A stretch of DNA of 64,000 nucleotides from Antedon bifida (GCA_963402885.1 OY727100.1:1488001-1552000), one strand, 5' to 3'; counted from the first letter of the stretch, positions 41,612-54,579 are shown. The notes: generated by a model from the sequence alone, not told the origin. Numbers and translations are program-made.

Positions 41612-43296
41612 TTTGGATGTCAAAACAGCACGTGTTATGAAATATTCTACCAATCAGGATCAACGTACCATATTATTTAGGTTACGTAACAGTGGTGAAA
41701 ACAACAATAGTACCAGGAAGACTGAGGTATAAAAATATAATTATTTTTATCTCCCTGATCTGAAGGTCTACATTTATTTTATTTTAATAATTATATAGAA
41801 ATAATAAGAAAAAAATTAAACATAAAAATACTCCTACTGATAATAATATTGATAAAGATATTACATTTGCGCTTTCGATCTACAGTACGTAGGCCCCACT
41901 CCGAAACCAAAATATTTTTGTCTTGAACCACAAATATTAGACTAGTAGATAGTAGTAAGTAGTACATTTAATAGTATATTGTTTCATCAAAGAATCGAAC
42001 TTATCTTTTACTTATCTTTTTAAAAACAAAACAACTCATCATGATTCGTAATTTTTTGTCATTATGGATTGAAAGAAATATTTATGTTTGAAATTTAAAC
42101 AAAAACTAGGCCGAAAGTTAAATTCAAGTACATTAAATATTGAGTGTAGCACTGCACTTTAGGTAATTAGTATTAATAATTGAAAGTTAAGTTAATACTA
42201 TTAATAATAAACATCTTCCTGGTAGGCTATATGGGCTATAGGTCATGTGGAATTCTTAATTAAAATCGTAATTAAAATGGAATGACTCCTCCATCTTCAA
42301 TTAATTTTTTTCAATAATAACTTCATTCAACATAAACCATTAATTCATGAAACAAAAATAAAATATCCAGATTTGGTTTTACGGGATTTGTCACTAGTTT
42401 TGTATATGGTTATTTGATGGTTTTTCAAAATTTTAATTAAAAATAAATCTTTTCCGAACATTTAGTTTTATTCATAATTTTACAACTTAGCCTATACAAA
42501 TAAAAACATTTTGTGAAACTTTTATAAAAGTACTTTGTCAGTAACTTAAGTAATATTACGACTTTATTATACTTTAAAACAAATTCAAATCATATTATTA
42601 TCAATCATTAGTTTAAAATTAAATTATGGTTTACGCCCTCTATTGGAATTTACTTAGTAGGCCTACTGTACTGATCAATTTGTTGCTGTTAATTTATCAT
42701 AATATACATAAATATTAATGTTGTTTTTACAAAAATGAACATCGACGTATGATTAAAATTCAAAATATTGCACGCAAAAATATTGGTAATGTGGACATTC
42801 GACAGTATGGATCGCATTTAAAAGCGCGTTGGACGCGCCTACATCATGCAGCTAATTACATATTCAACGGCTGGCGTATGCAATGCAAACAAAATTCCAT
42901 TAATGAAGTAATAAAAAGTAGTTACGCATTATTGTTATTGTGTTAAACTAATGTTTTAAATACAGCATTTATATTTAGTTAATAAATGGATATGTATAAA
43001 ATAGTAAAATATTTGGTATTTAAATTGTTTAAGATTGTGTATTTTTCGAGTTAACACAATTTATTGTAACCGGCGCATTGATATCCTGGGGAACGCCTAT
43101 CAGCAGTGTGCCTGCTGGACCAACTCAAGCGCGAGGGAATTTTGTACAATTCATGCAACAACTTCAGATATTGCTCTCTGACACTGGTGTTTCGTATCGA
43201 GGTTGCTTCTCGGGACATTTTGGAGTAAATATTCTGGTAGAAAACTTTTTAGCAATAGACGTATATTGCAGGGAATAAGTATCGCTTGGCAAGAGA
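41612..43296. other. Divergent intergenic region URB2 / signal-peptide exon
   Basis: About 1.7 kb between two divergent start codons. It holds the URB2 promoter side with E-box and CCAAT box. The stretch from 43050 to 43296 is visibly less A+T-rich and is probably the 5' UTR of the plus-strand exon. It includes a short ATG frame of about 42 codons (from about 43153 to 43278). Confidence 0.5.
41629..41634. promoter_or_regulatory. CACGTG E-box upstream of URB2 start
   Basis: Perfect CACGTG, 18 bases upstream of the URB2 ATG. CACGTG is the binding site of Myc/Max-type factors, which activate ribosome-biogenesis genes in animals. A CCAAT box lies at 41650-41654. Confidence 0.55.
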
Positions 43297-43354
43297 ATGG
43301 ATTCGTTGAGGATATTATTGTTTGTTTTAGCTTATGTTGAGCTAAGTTATGGAG
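43297..43354 (+). CDS. Signal-peptide first exon of an unidentified gene
   Basis: ATG with A at -3 and G at +4, reading MDSLRILLFVLAYVELSYG, then a gtaagt donor in phase 1. It is a clear signal peptide, so the gene should encode a secreted or membrane protein. I could not find a phase-1 partner exon with certainty in the 20 kb to the right, so the first intron is either longer than that or the next exon is too short to recognise. No product can be named. Confidence 0.55.
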
Positions 43355-44609
43355 GTAAGTTTATGAATAACCATGGATGCCCGGTGTTTTTTATTCGTTG
43401 TTTTGTCGACGACGACGAGAGGAGCATGCATGCAGCAGCAGCAGAGAGAGCGTGTCAGGGGTGTGGGGGAGGAGTAGCTGGTGATGTGTGGTAGAGGGTG
43501 GCATAAATGTCATTCAATAATGGATGTTAGGCATGGCAATACGAAGGAACTTTACAACACCTGAAAGATGTTTAGTGCTGGAATTATATTTTTCATAAAG
43601 TGAAATATATGATCCTAATTAATTGATTAATTTGATTCATAAATATGCAGTGAATAGCAAAAAGTTATATTTCTTTCATTTATTGATAAACAACAAATTT
43701 TGTGAAGGGCCACAATTTCCAGATTATTTTTGTTGATTGGGGAGGATGCCTACCTCGATGAGGCTGTATTATTTTATGTATATAATAAAACAATATGTTT
43801 TATAATATAGGCCTAGTTTTTCAGAAGAAAAAGTGTTGCAGTACTGGTGTTTGAAATGATATAAAAATTAAAATATGGTCCCCACTTCAGCAAAACATCA
43901 ATCATCGTTGGGAAAACAAACTTTATTGTGCATTCTGTTGGATTGTGGAGGCCTACAAGTAATTTATGAATGGGGAAGCAAATAGTTCAAATGCCATTGG
44001 CAAGAATAATATTGTATTTTAACTCCAAATTAACTGCTCTATTGCACAAATTAATTAGTGCAATGGCATCAATAATTTCACCTCAATTTGGATGCAATCA
44101 CCTTGCACTAAGTTTGCGTCCTTTTGATTTTGATGTGGAGAGTCTACTTTTGTTATATTTCAAAATGTTATTGTGTAATAGGCCTGTATGGAATTGTAGG
44201 CGTGACCAATCAGCACAAAGTCATTCCCTCGAGACACTCAACATTATTGTACATGTTTTATAGGAGAATGCAGTACTACACACATTTTTTTGGACAGGGA
44301 GAATTTATAAATCATAAAATTAAGTTGATGCAATTAAGGAAGATTAAATATGACTAATATACAAGCTGCTATTGGTTGGACATGTGCAAACATAAAATAA
44401 CGCTTGATCAAAGTACAAAATGTTGCATCAATTGAATGTCTACATTTTTGTGTTTTCTAAACCAAATTGTGGACTTTACTCAAAGTGTGTTTGTTTCAAA
44501 TTTAAATACATGATAACATACAATCCAATAAAATATTTATCATGTTAAAACAGAAATATAATTTATAGGATGATCATGGGAAGAACATGATTTTTAAGTA
44601 ATAAACTTA

Positions 44610-44715
44610 TGATTTTTGGTCGGTGACACTGCCATGATCTAGCTATTGAGACAATGTAAGATTTGAACTGATGACCTTAGAATTTGTAAGCAAGCATGTT
44701 TACCACCAACCCACA
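44610..44715 (-). mobile_element. tRNA-derived SINE head
   Basis: Minus strand GTGGGTTGGTGGTAAACATG and GGTCATCAGTTCAAATCTTA are A- and B-box relatives of the 29920 SINE. Confidence 0.5.
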
Positions 44716-45784
44716 TTTACCACTACCAAATGATTAAGTTCTATAGTTTTCTAATTGTAATCTTCTGTTTCATATTAATACCACCATGCTGAGTCATCAT
44801 TGCTAACTTTATACTGGGGTATTTTTCTTGGCTTATGTCTGTCCATGATGTATTATATCTTTACTGTAGTAACACAGCTGGAGCCATTATGATCAATAAG
44901 CTTGGAATTCCGTAGGCCCCAGCAGGAGAAAGCCTTTTTTCTGGTTCAACTTACAATTTAAATTCTATTTATAGTGGCTTAGAATTTAAACTAAAGAAGA
45001 AAAATAATTTTTTATTTGTTGATTGGTATTGAAATTAAAGCAAATCATTAGCGATTAGTATTGAAATTAAAACTTCTCTTGATAATTGGATTGAAATATT
45101 TATAATTAATAGTTATTAGTTCTTTGGGAGAATAAAGTGATTTATTCAAAATAACTTTGGTAGTACTATCTAGTAGAACATGTAAAATTTAGAAAATCAT
45201 TGATTTCAAAATAATTATTTTGTGTTCTGTTGTGGTTGAATTTCACTTTGGCCTTTGTTTGATCTATGTGCTTGGTCAATATTGTTGCATTGTTCAATGA
45301 ATTCAGGGCTTTTTCCTTCATGATAGGGTAATCAATTGACACACAGGCTATGCATTCATTGACCATAGTAGCAGACAAGTCCATAGACAAAGGCTTGCAG
45401 ATTCATTCCCTAGTTCTTTGTTGGATACATGTCTGTTACAATGACTGTTTTTAGCAGTTTTGCTTTCTGTAAACATAATTTATTTTAAAGGGTGTATAGT
45501 ATGTACACATACTTTACTTTTAAGCTTTACATAAATAGACTACTACATTTTAGCAATACAAGTTTTTGAAGTTTTAATTTATTGCTCAAGGTGAGCTACA
45601 GTACTAAGTACTATGATCAAATTGAATACTGTATTACTAGGCTACTAATCTATGTAATATGTTTCCTACAACATTTCTAATATTAAAAATACACTATGGT
45701 ATTTGGTAGATGAACCAACCAGTCTGAAAATGTAATACCAGCTCATTATTGTCAAAATTTAAAGTCACTGTTCCTGAAAACCAA

Positions 45785-45908
45785 TATGAGCCAGAAACAT
45801 CTCTAAAGCTATTAAATGGAGTCTTCCAATAGAAAAGTTTGAGTGGTATGAGCCAGAAACATCTCTAAAGCTATTAAATGGAGTCTTCCAATAGAAAAGT
45901 TTGCGTGG
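45785..45908. repeat. 62-bp tandem duplication
   Basis: Two copies beginning TATGAGCCAGAAACATCTCT, differing at one base. Confidence 0.9.
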
Positions 45909-46147
45909 TAGAGCAAAGTAGTCTATTCAGTATTTCTATGAGTAATTTGGTTTTAATCTACTCTATTGTTTCCTGTATTGCTTGGAATAAAAAAATTGTA
46001 GTACCAATTATAATACCTTGTTAGGACATCAAACTGGTTTATGACATACAGTGGCCCTGAAGAAAAAAAAAATAAATGTTGGAAAATAAATGTTTAAATA
46101 GTAATTAATTTTGTTACTGTGTACTGTAAATCAAATGGTGGCATATT

Positions 46148-46215
46148 GTGTCTATTTCGTGCCTAGCTTACCTGGATAAACTAATAATTTGCGTTTCTTC
46201 TCCTCAAAGAGAAAG
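46148..46215 (+). repeat. Family I dispersed repeat, copy 2
   Basis: CTATTTCGTGCCTAGCTTAC then CTGGATAAACTAATAATTTG. Confidence 0.5.
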
Positions 46216-47469
46216 TATATAACTCGAAAAGTAGAAGTTATTTACAATAGAGTATTGTGAAATACAGAACTGTACCATGATAATTTCAATTCAGTTTAAA
46301 TAAACTTTCATTTGTGTAATAACTACAGAATTACCTAATGAATCCTATAAAAGAGCATTGTCTTATTATCAACCAAAACTGAAAGATTTCGAGAATAGAA
46401 GGTTATCAGTACTTCTAATAGAAATCAAAACAAATCATTGAAAGTACCATTTCAGGTGATTATTTATTATGGCACTCAGGTATTAATTGTACAAAAAGAA
46501 TACCAGGATAACCCATTAAGTCGACAAATAAAAAGTAAACTTATTTCCAATGGGGTCCAATAAGGACTGTTTGTGTGCAGTCTAACCAAGTGCAGTATTT
46601 ATTAGTAGTTGAAGTTACCACTGGGATACCAACTAGTCCATCTGGGTCAGTGTCATTTTGGGCAGAAGAATAAGGCTCACCATTTTGGTGGCAGCTCCTC
46701 AAGATGTCATTAAGGGAGATTAGTGTAATATCTAGTCCACTGTGCTTTGAGAATGCTATCGTATAAAAGCGCAGTACAAATCCATTGTCCTACTGCATAA
46801 TGAAAGTTACAGTTATGAATTTCAAGTGTCTTCTTGTACATGTATTACAGTCTAGGTGTGGGTTTAATTTATGATACGTTATAATTTAATGACCCTGTAA
46901 TAGTAACTGATTACTGAATCATTTTTAGCTGTTGTCTAGATTATTTGATGTAATGCTGGATGAAACATACGATTTAAAGAATGTGGTAGTTTTCTACTGT
47001 AGAAGATTATAAAGTACATTAGTCTGGAAAAAATGTTTGCACTGTAGTGTATTCCCCCTGTAAAAATCCTGGCAGCAATGGGCTTGAATTGTGTCAGTAT
47101 GCAGTTTAAAACTAATGTTCCTACTCAGAAAATTGTCCTTGTTAAATGTTATGTGATTGTGAAAAATGAAAATACATCTAACTCTGTATATCCCGGACCC
47201 TTGTCTATTGGCATTTTAAACTTGCATTTAAAATATGAATCCATTAACAAAGAAGTCTTTTTTATTCTATATAAATTAAGTTTTGTAGGCAAAATAGTAA
47301 TATGTATAAATAGTTGCATTGTGTGATGTTTAAAATGGGACATTCTATACAATTTTCTAGGCTGACTCACTATTTAGCAACAGTTATAATTGGAACAACA
47401 AGGAAGAATGGGTCTAATTATATGTTGTACTTGTTATTTTTTTTTTTCTTATATATTTTTTGTTGGACG

Positions 47470-47540
47470 CACCTTCAAAATGTGAAGTGTGCCACTGTTA
47501 CAAAAGTGAAGTTCCGAAATAAATTATTATTATTATTATG
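47470..47540 (+). mobile_element. LINE-like 3' tail
   Basis: GTTCCGAAATAAATTATTAT: a terminal motif followed by a TTA microsatellite. Confidence 0.4.
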
Positions 47541-48091
47541 TACCCTGGGTCTTGGCTACGGTCCCTAATGTGTCATAAACATATCACATATTTACAGGTT
47601 AAAAGACCTTGTTGAGGGATAAAATGTTGACTTTTATTGAAGTTTATTTCAGGTCACATGGTTAAGTATATAATGGGAAATCCTGTGATTATTTTTCTTC
47701 CATTGTAGTTTGTATATTCAATCAACAACAATCTGCCTGTCCACATATAGTAATTGTATTAACTGTATTAAATTGATTTCATACCAAATGTTTTCTTATG
47801 CAACTACAGTATTACTAAAAGAAGGTGGAGTGGAGGGTACTGATGAATTTTTATTCGATCAGGGTCCCTAGAATAAATCCCTAGATTCGCCCTACAGTAC
47901 CTACACCTCCCTGCCTAGGTCATGAACTACTTTAATAAATTACACTTTAGTGCTATACCATGGTTTGAGAAACTTTATATTCACAAGAAACACAGTGTTC
48001 ATTAACATACTTTATGGATCATGTTAGGGATAAAAATATACAAAATGTCACTTAAATGACAATTTACGAGTTTGTGACAAATTTGTGTCCA

Positions 48092-49143
48092 AGGCTATGT
48101 TCAGACCCATGGCGTTAGACCGTTTTAGCGTACAACATTACTAGCAAGGTCACATTACAAACCGCAAAGAAAAAAATGAGGTGTTCAGACCCATAGCGTA
48201 CGATTATCGTTACAACGGAAGTGCGTCATTCAGGTTGGTTCTAGTTGCATATTCATGTGCTCTTACCCACGTGTTTTCATCATTATTTCCACTGTATATA
48301 GGCCTAGATCTCAGCCCTACAATTATGACAAAATTTGCCGTAAATAAAACATACCTCAGCATTTATTTAAGAAAAATATAGTAAAGCCAAATTTCTGTTT
48401 CTATTGTTTTATTTTGTAGTAAAAAAAACATTTTCCCCAGGCTCCTGTGTTACGAAAATAAAGCAGGCCTCCTAAATGATGAAGATGGAGATTGTGTTAA
48501 CCAGTCAGTTAAAAAACCCTTAACTTGCTAATAAAAATGACACAGCTCCCCTTGTTTGTTTACTGAATTTTTTAGGAGTTAGGGGGTTTTCAGCATTAAA
48601 CTTGTCCAGTCTAGTCTGCCTTGTATATATGAATGAGTGACTTGATGTCCCACCACGCTAGTTTTTAGCTTGAATGAAATGCGTGAATGGCTCTTAGCTA
48701 GGCCTAAAAGGGGACGGGATCGTAGTCACTATGTTTAAATACAAGGTGCATTTATTTATTTCATTTGTTAGAAAATATAATGGTAATCAATTGATACATG
48801 TAGTTTGTAGCCTAGTTTTTTTTAACAGTTGTATTTGTAGCCTAGTTAGGCCTTAAAATATTCTGGCCTTTTTGTTGTTGAAATCCATCTCTCACACATT
48901 GACGATACAAGATGTCAGCCTAGGTCAAACCTTGTTTCGCGTCATAACAGGAAACGTTCTGATTGGATACAACGTTGACTTACAGTAGCGTCGTACGCTA
49001 AAACGGTACTATCAACCGTTTTCCACTACAACGCTACAACCGTTCTACAACGCGTTGTACGCTAATCCCCAACTGTTCAGACACACATTCTTTTAGCGTC
49101 GTACGCTAAAACGGTCTAACGCCATGGGTCTGAACAGGGCCCA
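48092..49143. mobile_element. Family E non-autonomous DNA transposon, 1.05 kb
   Basis: TGTTCAGACCCATGGCGTTA then GACCGTTTTAGCGTA at the left, and the mirror TACGCTAAAACGGTC then TAACGCCATGGGTCTGAACA at the right. Terminal inverted repeats are about 40 bp. The inside has further copies of the end sequence but no transposase frame. Confidence 0.75.
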
Positions 49144-49283
49144 ATTGTCATGAAATTTGCTTTTTAAACAATTAGTTATTCAACATGGACCAATTCCATT
49201 TCCTCTTGCTCAGTGTTCTTTCTTATTATTGTTCCATAAATAATTTATACATTACATATGATTATAAAATACTGTATAAGTGG

Positions 49284-49453
49284 TTTAAGCTCTGTTTAAT
49301 ACACATCAAACTTTATGTGCCAAAAAAATGTGAATGTGCCCATATATGTACATGATGACGTCATATCACTACCATATTTGGGTATATGACTACCATATTT
49401 GGGCACATCACACTTTTTGTCATCCTAGTTTGATAGTGTAGACAGAGCTTTAG
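49284..49453. mobile_element. Family A foldback element, copy 19
   Basis: Both ends present; the left end carries a small insertion (CTCTGTTTAATACACATC). Confidence 0.82.
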
Positions 49454-50772
49454 ATTAATTTGAATGTTTAATTAGCTGTAAATTTAATTTTTTTGCACAA
49501 TAAATTGTGTTGCTTGCAGCTGATAGTAATTATTACTGTATTGATTACAATCCATCCATATTGTTCGTGATTTAATTTTATTATTTCATGTTTTAATTAT
49601 TGAATTGTATCCATGTGTTCAACTATAATACATTTTTAAAAACTAAAGCGTTGTTGCAATATGCATTCATACTGTCCATAGTTGACTACAGTAGTGTAGA
49701 GCTAGAATTTGCAGGTTATACCACTATTTTACAGTTCAAAATAAAAACAAATCATTTTATGAATTTGTTTTTCATTTTTTAGCTGTCTGAATTATTATAG
49801 AGCAACTTTCATAACAACATTGTTATGTAAACTGATTATTTTGCATTCTTTATTACATAACCACTGATGCATGTCACAAATTCCATGCATTGCATTTGAT
49901 GTGAATTATATTTGGCCATTTTGTTTTTTAACTGTATAGAATTACAGTATTCAATTAATGATTGAAAAATATAATGGCTATATTTTATAATATCAATATA
50001 CCTAAATTATTAATATGATACTGTAATTAATATCATTTTTTAAAGTTCAACAATTGAAGTGAAAATAGTCCTGCTTTTTTCAATTTGTACATGAAACTGA
50101 GTGGGGTAGGTTAGAATGATTATTATCTGAAATTGAATTTGATCGTTAAATTGAAATATTTCCCCAGCATTTGTAAGGGACAATCTCTGATTTAATAATT
50201 TATAAAATAATTTGTTTGTTAATCGAAAGACAATTTCTGTTGTCAGAGCTAATTTTAGCTGGGTACAGTAGATTACGGAAGTGTTCCTTTTTTTCTCTTA
50301 TAAATGTGTTTATGTATTTTTAGTATGTATATTACAAGTTATACTTAGACTTTTGTAGTTTCCCAAGCCTGCCTTGTCACCTTTAACATTGTAAGAAAAC
50401 AATACATTGAATAATATAAAAAAATTACCAACTGTTATTAATAAGCTATGGGTTTATTTGAGCGTGCGTAATAGACAAACAATCTGCACTTGTTGTTTGC
50501 TGTATCTGGTTCCATAGTTCATATTCTTTACATTTTCAGTTATTCTCGTTCCTTTTATCAACAATAATTTATGTTTGGGCGGTAGATTGTTCTTTGATTT
50601 CATCATGATCAGAAAAATATTTAGAAAATTTGTTGAGAAATCGTCAATTTCACAAAAACATGTTGAAAATATTATGAGAGGATACCATGTGCAACAAGCG
50701 TATCTACTCTGTAGTGTTGAAATATTGTAGAATAGAAAGGCCATAATTAAGTGAAGGAATTAACATGAAATA

Positions 50773-50850
50773 CAGTACAACCCTACTTTTGGATGCCCTA
50801 TTCAGGGGACACCCAAGGGAAACTTTCTTCCTCCCCTCCCCCAATAAGAG
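50773..50850. mobile_element. Family G repeat, copy 4
   Basis: GCCCTATTCAGGGGACACCC followed by CCCCAATAAGAGGGGTAA. Confidence 0.5.
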
Positions 50851-51432
50851 GGGTAATAAGTTGTTTATACATACAAACAGTTTATATACCACTGTGTACC
50901 TAGTCACTACCATAATAATGTTTCGTCAATAAACTTTAATTACTTTATTTTTTTACTATAAATAGAATTTACAACAAGTTACGAATACAAATAACTGACA
51001 TTTTAAGTCATTATTTATTGGCTAAAATTATTTGAAAATAATATCAAAAATTAATTTTTATTTCACAAGAATTTCCATGTTGTAACATGTCAGTTTGTAT
51101 TGTAAAAGATTAGATTTAACTATTTTGATTTAATTTGTATCATAAATTAATGTTTCTATATAGATGACCCGACATGATCAGGTCATGGGTCAAGCATAGG
51201 TCATCTGAGACCTGGTAGGTGGTAGTAGTGTTAATAATTGTACAAATAATCAATTGTGTTACGCCTGATTTAGTACAACCTGTGTCAATCATGACACAAA
51301 CTACCAAGGTGTGAATTATTTTAATTTAAACACAAGATATTATCGGTTTCAAACGTTACAATTATTGGAAATAAAAATGCGGGTGTTAACTATTATTTAT
51401 GTTCATTACTGAGCGCTTTTCTACGCTCACAC

Positions 51433-51485
51433 TATGGTCAATTTTGCTTTCGCAAAATTGGCGAAAACACTAGAGTGAGCATAGC
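51433..51485. mobile_element. Small hairpin element
   Basis: GCTCACACTA ... CACTAGAGTGAGC, with an inner perfect stem AATTTTGC-TTTC-GCAAAATT. Probably a very short foldback element. Confidence 0.45.
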
Positions 51486-53284
51486 TTTTCTTGTTTTTTA
51501 TACAAATGTAAAACGAAATACTGAAGTTACTGTATGTATTTTTTGTATCCAATTTATTTTAGATGAGAGTACAAATTAAAATATAAATTTAGGACAACAA
51601 AGTTGTTAACAAAGTAGTTAACAAAGTATTCTATGTGTACAGATATTGCAAATGGTTGAACATACTGTATGTCCAATTCTGAACTGTGACATACTGATAC
51701 TACATTATTACTTCATTGTCTTTATGTGCTAAGCAGTCATACTCACTTGACCACTCCCGTTGTTATTATTATGTAATAGCTATTGTTTAAACACTTTATA
51801 GTAAATGGCTAAGTAGTATTATTTATATTGGTTAAAGTCATCGTGTATCATCATTATAGTCCCCTTCTTTTGGCGCCAATGTCAGATGTGATAAAAAATG
51901 TTATCTAACTTGCGTACAAAGTACAGTGGCAGTTTGTTTTATGGCGCATATTAGGCTGTTAATATTAATAACCTTGATATTGGAAAACATTGGCTACTGT
52001 ATGCGTTGCTTCTGTCTGCAAGTCTCTACAAAGCCAACAAAAAGTATATTTATATTCCATGTATATTGCATTCCAAATGATATGATATGAAATACTGTAG
52101 GAAGGAAACTAAACCTACTTGTGTATTGCTTGCAACCATGTTTAAGTCTTGATTATGTAATGCCAATACATAATGTTCTTCCCTGTTTATGATGAGCAGC
52201 TAAGCTACTGTTGTAGTATACACTTGGCATTTCACTCAGGCTTCGCATGATAATATTATGATTACAAAATGAATTGTCGTTACATGAGAATTATATGGCC
52301 ATGCAAATTACTACATTATTATCCTTGATTGCAATATGATAAAAGCTTCCAAGTATTAAATTATTATATTTGCTATTATGATTGTGCAGTGCAAGAAAAA
52401 AATTTGTTTATGTTTGAAAAGAAAAAATTTAATTTAAAGATTATTAATATTACTACTACATATTTTTGATTGCAATATAATTCAAACCTTTCAAGTATTA
52501 AATTATTATATTTGCATTAATTATGACTGTGCAGTGCAAGAAAAATAATTTTGAATGTAAGAAAATGAAAAATTAATTTAAAATATTAAAGAACATATTT
52601 ATTTATAATAGTTAGTATGAGGAAGGTTAAATTCAGAAAATAGTTTTTTCAGTAGGTTTTTTTCAAGTTATTTTGAAACATTACTTAATACTTGCGAGTG
52701 CTAATGGTGAGCAAACTTAATGGTCTGAGTATAGCAAGTGTTTGCAATCCATAATGTTGCGGATGAATGAGTATGCGTGTTGGAATCACTCCAATATTAT
52801 TATTATTATAGTGTCTATTATGTTGTGTCCACATCTAAAGAAATTTTAAGAATATATTTTTTTTTTAAATTTTTTATAGTCAATACTAGTCTATTCCATG
52901 TCTTGGTAGTGGTAGGTTTTAAAAGAGGCAGTACCCTGAGACAGGGAAACATGGAGGACAAAACTCCTAGGCCATAGTCTCCGTGAAGAAGAGAACAAAT
53001 TAATTAGATACGGATTAGAATACTTAATACAAAGCGGAATGGATTCTGATAATTTATTATTATTAATCCAGTCCAAGATACTAACTAATTTACAGGGATT
53101 TCCCAACAAGATTAGTGGAATGTCATGGCTGTTATATGCAAACCGTGCCATATACCAATTGGTGCTCAAATACATTGAACACAGTATTTTTCTTGGAGTG
53201 CATTTATTTGCAATGAACTGTTTGAGTTTCTGGAAATAAACACAAAATGCACAGTGGTTTCACCATGGTTTCACCATGGTTTCA

Positions 53285-53405
53285 CCAGCCCATTGGTGAT
53301 CCAATATTGACCAGGCCATTGGTGTCCAGTATTGACAAGCCCATTGGTGTCTAGTATTGACCAGGCCATTTGTGTCCAGTATTGACCAGACCATTGGTGT
53401 CCAAT
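53285..53405. repeat. 25-bp tandem repeat, about five copies
   Basis: Unit CCAGTATTGACCAGGCCATT plus GGTGT. Preceded at 53256 by three copies of ATGGTTTCACC. Confidence 0.8.
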
Positions 53406-53554
53406 GAGCCCAGGGATGTACAGTCTTTACCAGCCAAAGGTTGTCCAGTTGAATTCTTCACTTCTACTGCCGTACCGTTGCATTATTGATAATTTAATAG
53501 ACAAGTAAATATGTTGATATCATTTGTGGTACACATTTTCGGTACATTTATTTG

Positions 53555-53850
53555 CAATGAACTTTTGAGTTTCTGGAAATTAAGTTTGCGGTACACCACG
53601 TATGTAGTTCTGAAAAAGAACTGTTGTGTTTCTGGAGATAAAGTTTGCGGTACACCGCGTAGTATGTAGTCCTGAAAAAGAACTGTTGAGTTTCTGGAGA
53701 TAAAGTTTGCGGTACACCGCGTAGTATGTAGTTCTGAAAAAGAACTGTTGTGTTTCTGGAGATAAAGTTTGCGGTACACCGCGTAGTATGTAGTCCTGAA
53801 AAAGAACTGTTGAGTTTCTGGAGATAAAGTTTGCAGTACACCACGTATGT
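53555..53850. repeat. Tandem array derived from family H
   Basis: About five head-to-tail units of roughly 60 bp (GAGTTTCTGGAGATAAAGTT, TGCGGTACACCGCGTAGTAT, GTAGTTCTGAAAAAGAACTG). The open frames across it are a by-product of the repeat. Confidence 0.8.
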
Positions 53851-54126
53851 GTACCAGTAGTTTCAATGTACGCACAACAAGTATATTTTCTTCAACATTT
53901 TGATCCTTCGGGTACAAAGCTCGTATTTTTAAATAGTTTTTTTAATTGTTTTCTACACATAATGTATTACTTCATTCTAAAGGATTGGCTTATAATATTA
54001 TGATGTTCACTTTGTTAAAATTCTATTAAAAGGAAACTGAATTCTTCTTCTGGTATTCAACAAGAAATCCATTTCCTAATCTATTCTTAGAAATCGTAGA
54101 ATGTGACACTAGACTCCATTGGCAAG

Positions 54127-54579
54127 CTATCTTGTACAGTTGTAATACCCAAGGGAATAAGTAGACTGTGATTTATGTTCAAATCTAGAATGTGTTGTGA
54201 CATGTTGCCACACCATACTACACATTTGAAGTGTATACAATAACAATACTACATCAATCGTACTGTACAATGTACTAATAAAAGAGCTATGTTGCTTGTC
54301 TTGGAAGCCTAGCTGAGGGATACCAGTTATGGGGGTTTTCTCTAGAACACTAGATCTAGATGTGGTTAGATTTGAATCATTTTTGTTTCGGATGGATTTT
54401 GTCGGTTTAAAAATACATGTCAATGCCAGCCAAAACACCAATCCTTTGTCTGTTTTTTGTTGGTCAGCATGCCTCGCTGAAAGGCACGTTAGTTTCCATA
54501 GTGACTCGTTGTCTATGACCGTAAGGCAATACCTAACTGTCTGTAGGCTACCCCATAATGCTAGAATCAACATGTTCAT
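54127..54579 (-). other. Unclassified 150-codon open frame
   Basis: A 453-base ATG-initiated frame starting MNMLILALWGSLQTVRYCLT in DNA that is somewhat less A+T-rich than its surroundings. No motif or family is recognised and no splice context is obvious. It could be a transposon fragment or chance. Confidence 0.15.

Noticed and set aside
43078..43278. 66-codon frame just upstream of the signal-peptide exon
   Set aside because: It begins with TTG, not ATG. The internal ATG leaves about 42 codons in a poor context, so at most it is a small upstream frame.
45550..45590. 37-base phase-1 microexon before gtgagc
   Set aside because: Open frame and sites fit, but so short a match is expected by chance in 20 kb.
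51170..51225. Exon between tatatag and gtaggt
   Set aside because: All three frames hit a stop within the 51 bases.
52891..53239. Overlapping frames resembling a retroelement fragment
   Set aside because: No reverse-transcriptase or other motif could be recognised, so it is not listed as a feature.
53483..53917. 98- and 144-codon frames on the minus strand
   Set aside because: They follow the tandem family H repeat and encode repeated peptides.
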